A stretch of DNA of 64,000 nucleotides. It comes from Lachnospiraceae bacterium (lineage in GTDB: Bacteria; Bacillota; Clostridia; Lachnospirales; Lachnospiraceae). The stretch lies in contig JAILFA010000124.1 of the NCBI GenBank assembly GCA_024687125.1, forward strand, positions 1 to 64,000, given 5' to 3'. Positions 19,234 through 28,742 of the stretch are shown here, piece after piece. The notes below the pieces were generated by a model. It was given only the letters and a program-made list of their open reading frames with translations. It had not been told where the DNA came from and did not search any database. Every line of letters starts with the position of its first letter. The stretch's first letter is position 1. The translations under genes and the position numbers were made by a program.

Positions 19234-20520
19234 TCAATTTTCCAGAGCCTGTGTCAGATCGGCGATCAGATCTGCCGCATCCTCAAGACCGCAGGACATC
19301 CTGATAAGCCCGGCAGGGATCCCGGCGGCCGCAAGCTGTTCATCGTTCATCTGACGGTGCGTCGAAGTGGCCGGATTCAGACAGCAGGTTCTAGCATCTG
19401 CGACATGTGTCTCGATCGCGGCCAGTTTGAGATTCTTCATGAACGCTTCCGCAGCCGCGCGTCCTCCCTTTAATTCAAAGGAGACTACGCCGCATCCGCC
19501 CTGCGGCAGATACTTCTGCGCCAGCTTATAGTACGGATCTCCGGGCAGACCGGAAAAATGAACACTCTCCACCTCCGGGCGCTCCAGCAGGAATTCGGCA
19601 ACCGCCTGACCGTTTTCGGCGTGCCGCTTCATCCGGACATGCAGTGATTCCAGTCCCAGATTCAGATAAAACGCGTGCTGCGGCGACTGGATGCAACCGA
19701 AGTCGCGCATGAGCTGCGCCGTGCACTTCGTGATAAACGCGCCTTCCTGTCCGAATTTCTCGGCATAGGTGATCCCATGATAGGACTCATCCGGCGTTGT
19801 GAGGCCGGGGAATTTTTCCGCATGCGCCATCCAGTCAAATCTGCCGGAATCCACGATCGCGCCGCCGACGGCCGTTCCGTGTCCGTCCATGTACTTTGTC
19901 GTCGAATGCGTGACAATATCAGCCCCCCATTCGATCGGACGGCAGTGAACAGGCGTCGGGAAGGTGTTATCCACAATGAGAGGCACACCGTGGTCATGCG
20001 CCGCCTGCGCGAACTTTTCGATATCCAGTACCGTCAGTGCCGGATTGGCTATGGTCTCTCCGAAGACAGCCCGTGTATTTTCACGGAACGCCGCGTCGAG
20101 TTCCTCTCTCGTGCAGTCCGGTGAGACGAAGGTCACATCGATTCCCATCTTCTTCATCGTGACGGAGATCAGATTGAAGGTGCCGCCGTAGATTGATGAG
20201 GAAGAAACGATATGACTGCCGCACTCGCAGATATTGAACAGGGCAAAGAAATTGGCCGCCTGGCCGGAGCTGGTCAGCATCCCGCACGCGCCGCCCTCAA
20301 GATCGGCGATCTTAGCCGCGACATAGTCATTGGTCGGATTCTGCAGCCGGGTATAGAAATAGCCGGAAGCCTCCAGATCGAAAAGCTTCCCCATGTCCTC
20401 GCTCGTGTCATATTTGAACGTCGTCGACTGAATGATCGGAATCTGCCTTGGTTCGCCGTTTCCGGGAGTATATCCTGCCTGTACGCACTTTGTTCCGATA
20501 CCAAAGCCTTTGTTTGCCAT
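19234..20520 (-). CDS. metY: O-acetylhomoserine sulfhydrylase-type Cys/Met metabolism PLP enzyme
   Basis: TKCVQAGYTPGNGEPRQIPIIQSTTFKYDTSEDMGKLFDLEASGYFYTRLQNPT; IVTHSTTKYMDGHGTAVGG PLP-lysine region. Confidence 0.9.
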   Translation of the reverse strand: MANKGFGIGTKCVQAGYTPGNGEPRQIPIIQSTTFKYDTSEDMGKLFDLEASGYFYTRLQNPTNDYVAAKIADLEGGACGMLTSSGQAANFFALFNICECGSHIVSSSSIYGGTFNLISVTMKKMGIDVTFVSPDCTREELDAAFRENTRAVFGETIANPALTVLDIEKFAQAAHDHGVPLIVDNTFPTPVHCRPIEWGADIVTHSTTKYMDGHGTAVGGAIVDSGRFDWMAHAEKFPGLTTPDESYHGITYAEKFGQEGAFITKCTAQLMRDFGCIQSPQHAFYLNLGLESLHVRMKRHAENGQAVAEFLLERPEVESVHFSGLPGDPYYKLAQKYLPQGGCGVVSFELKGGRAAAEAFMKNLKLAAIETHVADARTCCLNPATSTHRQMNDEQLAAAGIPAGLIRMSCGLEDAADLIADLTQALEN

Positions 20521-20594
20521 GCCGTGCTCCTTTCATTGTCAAAACACAATACAGAGTAATTTTATCACATTTTCGTACACAATGCATTTCTTTT

Positions 20595-20623
20595 TTGACG
20601 ATGTATGTGTTGCATGATACAAT
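20595..20623 (+). promoter_or_regulatory. Putative sigma-A promoter of tyrA (TTGACG-N17-TACAAT)
   Basis: TTGACG at 20595-20600, 17-nt spacer, TACAAT at 20618-20623. Confidence 0.65.
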
Positions 20624-20630
20624 GTTTGCC

Positions 20631-21755
20631 ATGAATACAGAAAACACACAAAATCAGCTGCCTGAAACACGTACCATCGCTTTTCTGGGACTCGGACTCA
20701 TTGGCGGATCCATCGCCAAGGCAATCCGCAGATTCCCCAGAGGCTACCGTCTCATCGCCTGGAATCCTCATGAGGACCGCGTGGACGCAGCCATCACGGA
20801 AGGCGTGATCGATAAGAAACTCCGTTCTCTGACCGATCCCCTCCTCCGGGAGGCGGACCTCATCTACCTGTGCGCACCGGTCAAGAAAAACAGCGAAAAT
20901 CTCGAGACTGTTCTGCCGCTCATCAAAGACAGTGCCATCATCACCGATATCGGCAGCGTCAAGACGGATATCCACGAAGCGGCTGCCCGGCTGGGCGTCG
21001 AAGACCGTTTTGTCGGCGGTCATCCCATGGCCGGAAGTGAGCGCACCGGATACTTTGCTTCCAAGGAACTCCTCCTGGAGAACGCATATTACGTTATCAC
21101 CGCCGGGGACAATGCGGATGAGGCGCGCGTCAGAAGAATGGCCGCCTTTGCCGCGGGTATCGGGGCGATTCCCATCAGGATGGACTATCGGGAACATGAT
21201 CGGATCGTCGCCGCCGTCTCGCATGTTCCGCATGTACTGGCCGCCTCGCTGGTTCACCTGGTCGAGGACAATGACAACCCGGAACATATCATGAAAACCA
21301 TCGCCGCCGGCGGCTTCAAGGACATCACCCGCATTGCCTCCTCTTCCCCGCAGATGTGGGAGGAGATCTGCATGACCAACGGTGACAATATCACGAAATT
21401 CCTGGATCTTTTCATCCGTTCGCTCGCACAGACCAGAGACACGATCCGGGACCGCCAGGCCGCAGCTGTCACGCAGTTCTTCGCAGGCGCGAGAGACTAC
21501 CGCGACTCCTTTATCGAAGCCTCGAGCGGCCCCATCAAAAAAGTATATGCTCTCCACATTGATATCGCCGATGAGCCCGGCGTGATCGCTTCCGTATCGA
21601 CACTCTTGGCTGTACACACCATCAACATCCACAATATCGGGATCACACATAACCGTGAGGTTGAGCGCGGTGCTCTGCGCATCGAGCTTGAAAGTGCCGA
21701 CGACGCGCAGACCGCCAGAAAGATCCTGATACAGCACGGATATTCGGTATGCTGA
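20631..21755 (+). CDS. tyrA: Prephenate dehydrogenase with C-terminal ACT domain
   Basis: IAFLGLGLIGGSIAKAIRRFP; GGHPMAGSERTGY; C-terminal ACT (HIDIADEPGVIASVSTLLAVHTINIHNIGI). Start taken as MNTENTQNQ. Confidence 0.9.
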   Translation: MNTENTQNQLPETRTIAFLGLGLIGGSIAKAIRRFPRGYRLIAWNPHEDRVDAAITEGVIDKKLRSLTDPLLREADLIYLCAPVKKNSENLETVLPLIKDSAIITDIGSVKTDIHEAAARLGVEDRFVGGHPMAGSERTGYFASKELLLENAYYVITAGDNADEARVRRMAAFAAGIGAIPIRMDYREHDRIVAAVSHVPHVLAASLVHLVEDNDNPEHIMKTIAAGGFKDITRIASSSPQMWEEICMTNGDNITKFLDLFIRSLAQTRDTIRDRQAAAVTQFFAGARDYRDSFIEASSGPIKKVYALHIDIADEPGVIASVSTLLAVHTINIHNIGITHNREVERGALRIELESADDAQTARKILIQHGYSVC

Positions 21756-23068
21756 CGATTACTCCCACACATCGTCCCTTTCACCATGAACTCACCGTTC
21801 CGGGGGACAAGTCCATCTCCCACCGGAGCATCATGTTCAGTGCCCTCGCAAAGGGAGACACGCAGATCACCGGATTTCTGAAGAGCGCCGACTGCCTCTC
21901 CACCATGGCATGCTTTCGCGCGCTCGGCGTGGAGATCGAGGAGACGGGCGATGTCATTACGGTTCACGGCAGAGGTCTCCGCGGGTTAAGAGCGCCGCAG
22001 AGGATCCTTGACGCAGGCAACAGCGGGACCACAACACGTCTGATGTCCGGTATTCTTGCCGCACAGAATTTTGAAAGCACGCTCACGGGCGATGCCTCCA
22101 TTCAGAAGCGGCCGATGAAACGTGTGATCGAACCGCTCACCGCCATGGGCGCCGATATCACCAGCGAGAAAGGAAACGGCTGTGCGCCTCTTCTGATCCG
22201 CGGCAGAAAGCTTCACGACATCGAATGGACAAGCTCTGTTGCCTCCGCTCAGGTCAAATCCTGCATCCTGCTTGCGGCGCTCTGCGCCGGTTGCAGTGCA
22301 TCCGTAACAGAGCCCGCTCTCTCCCGCGACCACTCCGAGCGGATGCTCCTTTCCTTCGGCGCGGATGTTCGCAGCACGAAGAATCCGGGCGGAACGTTTA
22401 CCGCCTTTATCGCACCCACATATGAGTTTACGAGTCCGGGGAGCATCGTCGTCCCCGGTGATATCTCCAGTGCCGCCTACTTTCTGGCGGCCGCCATGAT
22501 GGTTCCGGGCTCTGAGATCCTTGTGAAGAATGTCGGGATCAACCCGACGCGAGCCGGCATTCTCACCGTACTCGAACGGATGGGTGCCGACATCAGCGCA
22601 GAAAACGCCGATGTCACAGGAGAACCCTGTGCAGACCTGCTTCTTAAGCATTCCGAGCTGACCGCTCCGGGATGTGATGAAAACGGGGACCTTGTGATCG
22701 GCGGAGATCTCATCCCCACGCTGATCGATGAGCTTCCCATGATCGCGGTCCTCGCGACGCAGCTTCCCTGCCGCACGATCATCAGGGACGCGGCGGAATT
22801 GAAAGTCAAGGAAAGTGACCGGATCGCGGTCATGACAAAAAACCTGAAAAGAATGGGCGCCGATATCGAAGCGACCGATGACGGATTTATCATCAGCGGC
22901 CCTGCCCCTCTGCACGGCGCCGAGATCGACCCGCATCTTGATCACCGGATCGCGATGAGCCTGGCCGTTGCCGCTCTCGCAGCGGACGGCGAGACTGTCA
23001 TACGGGACGCTGACTGTGTGAATATCAGCTATCCCGAATTCTATCAGGAGCTCAGGAAGCTTCTGTAA
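21749..23068 (+). CDS. aroA: 3-phosphoshikimate 1-carboxyvinyltransferase (EPSP synthase)
   Basis: PGDKSISHRSIMFSALA; LDAGNSGTTTRLMSGILA; KESDRIAVMTKNL; DHRIAMSLAVAAL. Overlaps the tyrA stop (ATGCTGA). Confidence 0.95.
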   Translation: MLTITPTHRPFHHELTVPGDKSISHRSIMFSALAKGDTQITGFLKSADCLSTMACFRALGVEIEETGDVITVHGRGLRGLRAPQRILDAGNSGTTTRLMSGILAAQNFESTLTGDASIQKRPMKRVIEPLTAMGADITSEKGNGCAPLLIRGRKLHDIEWTSSVASAQVKSCILLAALCAGCSASVTEPALSRDHSERMLLSFGADVRSTKNPGGTFTAFIAPTYEFTSPGSIVVPGDISSAAYFLAAAMMVPGSEILVKNVGINPTRAGILTVLERMGADISAENADVTGEPCADLLLKHSELTAPGCDENGDLVIGGDLIPTLIDELPMIAVLATQLPCRTIIRDAAELKVKESDRIAVMTKNLKRMGADIEATDDGFIISGPAPLHGAEIDPHLDHRIAMSLAVAALAADGETVIRDADCVNISYPEFYQELRKLL

Positions 23069-23084
23069 GAAGCTTTTTCACTGT

Positions 23085-24422
23085 TCATCTGAATTTTTCG
23101 GCCCGGATCGAATCGATCACATAACCATAGACAGAACGTTCGTCTCTGGACAATTCATAGGTGATCTCGTAATTTGACTGCTCGTGATCGCCGCCCCAAT
23201 GTCCCATATATACCTGTTTCACTGCTTCGATCCTGTCCGTCCCAACAGATCTGACCATCATGTCATTCATCTGATAATCCGCGGCGTCACCGATATCATA
23301 GGCCTCAACAGCAGCATAGCCGTTGTAAAGAAACGCGTGATCATCTCCCGGTCCCTGATACATCTCCAGGCAGTCCAAGCCGACACTTTCTCCGAAAAGA
23401 TCCAGAGACGATCTTTGCAGTTCCTTCTCAGTGATCCCGACGATCCAGATCCGATCGTCATCCTCCGTTCCGAGCTTTCGCGTTTCAGCCGCGAAGACAG
23501 CCGCATACGCCATCGTGTTGTCGTCCAGATAAACGCTGCTGTCTGCGGATCCGTAGAATCCTATACGATAGGCCTCGAACACTTCCATTCGTTTCATCAT
23601 CGCTTCAATGCCATATGTGTAGCCCTCGTAATCACCGGAGAACTTGACATAGGCATTGGCAAACCCCGAAGATTTGGCTGTTTCCAGGGCCTCAGCGGCA
23701 GCCGCTTTCGAATCAAAGGTTCCGGCGGTTACCGCATAATACGGCTTCTGATTCAGATTGCTCCATTCGCTGGTCAGAATGACCCGGGCATCAAAACCGT
23801 ATCCGATCAGTCTGTTCGCAGCCTGCTGCGCATCCGCTCTGGTCACATAGGCGGCGCACCACACTCCGTAGAATGGTTCGCAGAGCGCATCGTCATATGC
23901 CGGTGCACTGTATGAAGCGATCCCATTTTCCTCAATGGAATTATCCCGGGGATTGTTCTGATTATTGTTCTGAGTATTATCCTGTTCCGGCACGGATCCT
24001 TCACTGCCCGCGGCCGGCATGTCCGCGGCATTATCGGCGGCCATCTTCGCCCTGTCATCCGTGGCCGGTATGTCCGCTTTATCATCCACAACTGCCGCTG
24101 GCTGCGGATCATCAAATATCTCTTCATCGATATCTGACTTACTGCTCGCAGATTCCGCTTTACTGATATCTTTTTGTTTCCCGGTTCTTTCTTCGGTTTT
24201 GCTCACAGAAGGTTTGTGATCGACGGATGTGCTCTTCTCAAGTTTTCCCAGGAGCAGCATCACGACAGCCACGATCAGAGCCACCGCCAGGAGCCCCGAT
24301 ATCACGCCGATACAGATCTTCAGCGCTGATGATCCGGAAGCATCTGCCTCTACTTTCTCACCGCATTTCGGACAAAACCTTGCATCGTCCCTGATATTCG
24401 CACCGCATTTATCGCACTTCAT
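23085..24422 (-). CDS. Zinc-ribbon, single-TM protein with SPOR domain
   Basis: MKCDKCGANIRDDARFCPKCGEKV zinc ribbon; TM VISGLLAVALIVAVVMLLL; SPOR-like GVWCAAYVTRADAQQAANRLIGYGFDARVI...YYAVTAGTFDSKAAAAEALETAKSSGFANAYVK. Confidence 0.8.
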   Translation of the reverse strand: MKCDKCGANIRDDARFCPKCGEKVEADASGSSALKICIGVISGLLAVALIVAVVMLLLGKLEKSTSVDHKPSVSKTEERTGKQKDISKAESASSKSDIDEEIFDDPQPAAVVDDKADIPATDDRAKMAADNAADMPAAGSEGSVPEQDNTQNNNQNNPRDNSIEENGIASYSAPAYDDALCEPFYGVWCAAYVTRADAQQAANRLIGYGFDARVILTSEWSNLNQKPYYAVTAGTFDSKAAAAEALETAKSSGFANAYVKFSGDYEGYTYGIEAMMKRMEVFEAYRIGFYGSADSSVYLDDNTMAYAAVFAAETRKLGTEDDDRIWIVGITEKELQRSSLDLFGESVGLDCLEMYQGPGDDHAFLYNGYAAVEAYDIGDAADYQMNDMMVRSVGTDRIEAVKQVYMGHWGGDHEQSNYEITYELSRDERSVYGYVIDSIRAEKFR

Positions 24423-24458
24423 TTTTCCATCCGTTATCCGTGTAGAATCAGAAACCGT

Positions 24459-25643
24459 TCAGTCCTCCCGGAACAGATCCCTGGTGTAGACCTTGTCCTT
24501 CACATCCGCGAGATCATCGGTCATGCGGTTGGCGAGGATGAGGTCGCAGTTTTTCTTGAACTCGTCAAGATCTCGGATCACGCGGGAATTAAAAAACAGA
24601 TCCTCCTTCAGTGCAGGTTCGTAGACGACCACCTCAATGCCCTTGGCCTTGACGCGCTTCATGACGCCCTGGATCGAGGACTGACGGAAGTTGTCGGACC
24701 CGGCCTTCATGGTGAGACGATAGACGCCGACCAGCTTCGGATGCTTCTCGATGATCCGGTCGGCAATGAAATCCTTTCTGGTGCGGTTGGCGTCAACGAT
24801 CGCCGTGATCAGGTTGTTCGGCACATGCTCATAGTTGGCGCGCAGCTGCTTGGTGTCCTTGGGCAGGCAGTAGCCGCCGTAGCCGAAGGAGGGGTTGTTG
24901 TACTGCTGTCCGATCCGGGGATCCAGACATACGCCGTCGATGATCGCGCGCGTATCCAGGCCGCGGACCTCAGCATAGGTATCCAGCTCGTTAAAGAACG
25001 AAACACGGAGTGCCAGATAAGTATTTGCGAAAAGCTTGACGCACTCCGCTTCCATCGTGTCCATGAAGATCGTCGGGATGTCCTTGTCGATCGCTCCCTC
25101 CTTCAGAAGATCAGCGAACTCCTCCGCCTTTTTCCTGCCCTCCTCATCGCCTCGATGGGAGCCGACGATGATACGCGAGGGATGCAGATTGTCATAGAGT
25201 GCCCGCCCTTCACGAAGGAATTCCGGCGAGAACAGCACCCGGGTCGTATCAAACTTCTCCTTCATCTCACGGCAAAAACCCACGGGGATCGTGGATTTGA
25301 CGACGATATATGCCTTCGGGTTCTCCTCCAGCACCATGGCGATCACGGATTCCACGGAGGAGGTATCGAAATAGTTCTTTTTCTCGTCATAGTTCGTCGG
25401 AGTGGACACGATCACGAAATCGGCATCCCGGTAGGCGCTTCTTCCGTCGGTCGTGGCGGAGAGGTGCAGATCTCTGTTAGCGAGGTAGTCTTCGATCTCC
25501 TTATCGATGATCGGAGACATTTTATTATTGATCATCTCCACCTTTTCCGGCAGCACGTCGACAGCCGTCACCTCATTATGCTGTGACAGCAGCACCGACA
25601 TGGATAAACCGACATAACCTGTTCCCGCAACTGCGATCTTCAT
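24459..25643 (-). CDS. ugd: UDP-glucose 6-dehydrogenase family protein
   Basis: [56 protein letters not shown]. Confidence 0.92.
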   Translation of the reverse strand: MKIAVAGTGYVGLSMSVLLSQHNEVTAVDVLPEKVEMINNKMSPIIDKEIEDYLANRDLHLSATTDGRSAYRDADFVIVSTPTNYDEKKNYFDTSSVESVIAMVLEENPKAYIVVKSTIPVGFCREMKEKFDTTRVLFSPEFLREGRALYDNLHPSRIIVGSHRGDEEGRKKAEEFADLLKEGAIDKDIPTIFMDTMEAECVKLFANTYLALRVSFFNELDTYAEVRGLDTRAIIDGVCLDPRIGQQYNNPSFGYGGYCLPKDTKQLRANYEHVPNNLITAIVDANRTRKDFIADRIIEKHPKLVGVYRLTMKAGSDNFRQSSIQGVMKRVKAKGIEVVVYEPALKEDLFFNSRVIRDLDEFKKNCDLILANRMTDDLADVKDKVYTRDLFRED

Positions 25644-25681
25644 TCTCTTTTCCTCCTGCAATACACGATCTATTTTGTCAT

Positions 25682-25904
25682 TTGGGCGTATTCACACATT
25701 TTCCGCGTTTTAGCCCAACCCATTGCTTTTTCTCTTGCTCATTTGGGCGTATTTGCGCTTTTTGCTCTGTTTAGCCCTGGCTTCCTCTGATTTTCCGCAT
25801 TTACATGGGCGTATTTATACTTTATGCCTCATTTTAGCCCAGATCGCTCTGCATTCCCACATTCACTTGGGCGTATTCACACTTTTTACCCCGTTTTAGC
25901 CCAA
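25682..25904. repeat. Four-unit tandem array of ~37-bp hairpin-forming elements (period ~62 bp)
   Basis: Units TTGGGCGTATT...TTTTAGCCCAA at 25682-25718, 25743-25779, ~25805-25842, 25867-25904. Ends are inverted (TTGGGC/GCCCAA) in units 1 and 4, shorter in units 2 and 3. Confidence 0.85.
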
Positions 25905-25944
25905 CTCGCTCTGTTTTTCCTCTGTATTCCTCTGTTTTCCCTGC

Positions 25945-27120
25945 TCAGACCAGCAGCATCGCGTCCCCGAAGGAAAAGAAGCGATAACGCTCCCGCACGG
26001 CTTCCTCATACGCCGCAAGAACCCGCTCTCGTCCGGCGAATGCCGATACCAGCATCAGAAGCGTCGACTCCGGGAGGTGGAAATTCGTGATCAGGGCGTC
26101 AACCGCTTTAAAATGGTAACCGGGATAGATAAAGATGTTCGTATCTTTTCGGCCCGGATGCACGATGCCCTCTTCATCCGCGAAGCTCTCCAACGTCCGG
26201 ACGCTCGTCGTACCGACGCAGAAGATTCGTCCGCCGGCACGCCTCGCCGCATTGATCTTCTCCGCGGTGTCCTCTCCGATCTCACAGACCTCCGTGTGCA
26301 TCACATGTTCCCGGACATCCGCCACCTTGACCGGGCGGAACGTCCCAAGCCCCACATGGAGAGTCACAAAGGCCGTCTCCACACCCTTGGCACGGATCTC
26401 GTCCAGAAGCTGCTGTGTAAAATGCAGCCCCGCCGTCGGTGCGGCCGCCGACCCCTCATGTTTTGCGTAGACCGTCTGATAGCGGTCGCGCATCTCGCGG
26501 GGAAGCTTGTGCGTGATATACGGCGGAAGCGGCATCTCGCCGAGGGCATCAAGAACTTCCTCCCAGATACCATTGTAGAAAAACTGTACGAGACGATTGC
26601 CGTCGTCACAGACTTCCAGGATCCGGGCTGTCAGAAGCGGCGTACCCTGCGGCCGTTCATTCTCCCCGCTGTCCGAAGCGGTCTGCTGCGCCCCGAAAAC
26701 GACCTCTGCCCCAGGGCGCAGCTTCTTCCCGGGACGGACAAGGCATTCCCAGATACAGGCGTTTTTATCCGCGTCGTCCCCCGGTATTTCGGACTCACCC
26801 TCCTTCTCCGTCCGCTTCAGGAGCAGGATCTCCGCTGCCGCGCCGGTATCCTTCTTGACACCGAGAAGTCTGGCCGGGATCACCTTGGTATCATTAAAGA
26901 CCAGGCAGTCACCGGGACGCAGAAAACCCGGGATCTCTTTGAAAATATGGTGCGACACGACGCCGGTTTCCCGATCCATCACAAGCAGTCTGGAGGAGGA
27001 ACGATCCCCCAGCGGATCCTGCGCGATCAGTTCCTTGGGCAGTTCATACGCGTAGTCGGATGTAGAAAATCCGATCGGCGCGTTTCGCCCGGTTCCTTCT
27101 TTCAGCGGTTCCTGTGACAT
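25945..27120 (-). CDS. queA: S-adenosylmethionine:tRNA ribosyltransferase-isomerase
   Basis: [83 protein letters not shown]. Confidence 0.95.
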   Translation of the reverse strand: MSQEPLKEGTGRNAPIGFSTSDYAYELPKELIAQDPLGDRSSSRLLVMDRETGVVSHHIFKEIPGFLRPGDCLVFNDTKVIPARLLGVKKDTGAAAEILLLKRTEKEGESEIPGDDADKNACIWECLVRPGKKLRPGAEVVFGAQQTASDSGENERPQGTPLLTARILEVCDDGNRLVQFFYNGIWEEVLDALGEMPLPPYITHKLPREMRDRYQTVYAKHEGSAAAPTAGLHFTQQLLDEIRAKGVETAFVTLHVGLGTFRPVKVADVREHVMHTEVCEIGEDTAEKINAARRAGGRIFCVGTTSVRTLESFADEEGIVHPGRKDTNIFIYPGYHFKAVDALITNFHLPESTLLMLVSAFAGRERVLAAYEEAVRERYRFFSFGDAMLLV

Positions 27121-27144
27121 CTTGGTAAGACAGCTGCGCAGAAC

Positions 27145-28647
27145 CTACATGTTCTGCAGCGACGCCTTTTCCAGGAACGCCGTATACGCTCTAAGCGACT
27201 CATAGACATCCGCCTTGCTCGTCGCTTCCCAGGGCGCGTGCATATTCAGTACCCCAACCCCGGAATCGATCACGTTCATCCCATACAGCGCCAGAATATA
27301 CGCGATCGTACCGCCGCCGCCGATATCAACCTTGCCGAGCTCTGCAGTGTGGTAGGTGATATTCTCCGCGTCAAAGATGCTCCTGAGATGCGCGAGGTAT
27401 TCCGCGTTGGCGTCATTCGATCCGGCCTTGCCGCGGGAGCCCGTGAACTTGGAGATCGCAAGACCGCCGCCGAGGAACGATGCGTTCTTCTTTTCAAACG
27501 CACTCGCGAACTGCGGATCATACGCAGCGTTCACATCCGAAGAGAGCATGCACGAGTTTGCCAGGCAACGGCGAAGCGCCAGTTCGCTGTACGTACCTGT
27601 GAGGTTCATGACCTCCGCGACCATGTTTTCAAAAAACTGCGACCGCATGCCGGTGGCACCGACACTGCCGATCTCTTCCTTGTCCACCAGGATGCAGCAG
27701 CCCGTGCGCTTCAGGTTCTTCGCCTGTACGATCGCGCGGAAGCTCGGATAGGCACATACGCGGTCATCCTGTCCATAAGCAAGGATCATTGAGCGGTCAA
27801 AGCCCGCGTCCCTCGCCTTGCCGGCAGGTACCACCTCCAGCTCCGCGGAGATGAAATCATCCTCCTCCACGCCGTAGCTGTCCTTGAGTATGGCGAGCAC
27901 ACCACGCTTTACGGCGCCGGAAACCTTTTTCCCGGCTTCGCCTTCGGCTTTTTCCGCATCCAGAGCGTACTGCTGTCCTGCCGTCAGTCTGCTTCTGGCT
28001 GCCTTCTTTTCGACAGCGGAAGCTTTTCCGCTGTCAATGAGAAGCGGCTTATTGCCGACGATGAGATCAAGCGCCTCCCCTTCGATCACCTTGGCGGCCT
28101 TTTTGTCCATCTGTTCCTGTGCGAGATGGATCAGCAGATCCGAGATAAAGAAGACCGGGTCATCCTCATCCTCGCCGATGTTCAGCTGGCAGATGCTCCC
28201 GTCCTTTTTCACGAAAACGCCGTGCAGTGCCAGGGGCAGCGCGACATACTGATACTTTTTGATTCCGCCGTAGTAATGCGTATCAAGATATGCGATCCCG
28301 CTGTCTTCATAGAGCGGATTCTGCTTGATGTCCGTCCGGGGACTGTCGATATGCGCGCCGAGGATATTGAGACCGTTCTCCATGGGCTCGGAGCCGATCT
28401 GAAACAACACGATGGACTTGTTCATCCATACGCTGTATACCCTGTCTCCCTTTTTCAGCTTTCTGCGGCCGCCGATCAGTGTACGGATATCCGTAAATCC
28501 GGCCTGTTCCGCTGCGTTCACGATCGTCTCCACAGCCTCCCGCTCCGTCTTGGCGTTATTCAGGAAATCCTTGTAATCCTCCGCGAATTTCTCCGCCTCT
28601 TTCGTCTGTTTGGCATTCAGTACTGTCCATGCATTCCGTCTGTTCAT
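27145..28647 (-). CDS. M18 family aminopeptidase
   Basis: ILGAHIDSPRTDIKQNPLYEDSGIAYLDTHYYGGIKKYQY; DKEEIGSVGATGMRS; SSDVNAAYDP; GVLNMHAPWEATSKADVYE. Confidence 0.9.
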   Translation of the reverse strand: MNRRNAWTVLNAKQTKEAEKFAEDYKDFLNNAKTEREAVETIVNAAEQAGFTDIRTLIGGRRKLKKGDRVYSVWMNKSIVLFQIGSEPMENGLNILGAHIDSPRTDIKQNPLYEDSGIAYLDTHYYGGIKKYQYVALPLALHGVFVKKDGSICQLNIGEDEDDPVFFISDLLIHLAQEQMDKKAAKVIEGEALDLIVGNKPLLIDSGKASAVEKKAARSRLTAGQQYALDAEKAEGEAGKKVSGAVKRGVLAILKDSYGVEEDDFISAELEVVPAGKARDAGFDRSMILAYGQDDRVCAYPSFRAIVQAKNLKRTGCCILVDKEEIGSVGATGMRSQFFENMVAEVMNLTGTYSELALRRCLANSCMLSSDVNAAYDPQFASAFEKKNASFLGGGLAISKFTGSRGKAGSNDANAEYLAHLRSIFDAENITYHTAELGKVDIGGGGTIAYILALYGMNVIDSGVGVLNMHAPWEATSKADVYESLRAYTAFLEKASLQNM

Positions 28648-28742
28648 TTTCTGTTCCTTTCTTATGGTTGATGTCAGAGCATCGACAATCAGTATATGCT
28701 CACCGGCAGGCTAAGTCAATGCGGCCCGTTCCTGCCTGCGTC

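Noticed and set aside
20521-20630. SAM or T-box riboswitch upstream of metY/tyrA
   Set aside because: The 110-nt divergent intergenic region is too short and shows no conserved SAM-I or T-box elements; only promoter-like sequences were seen.
25682-25904. CRISPR-like array (37-bp repeats, ~24-bp spacers)
   Set aside because: Repeats are degenerate and internally self-complementary, the intervening segments are short and partly homologous (e.g. atcgctctgcattccc vs ctcgctctgtttttcc), only four units exist, and there are no cas genes.
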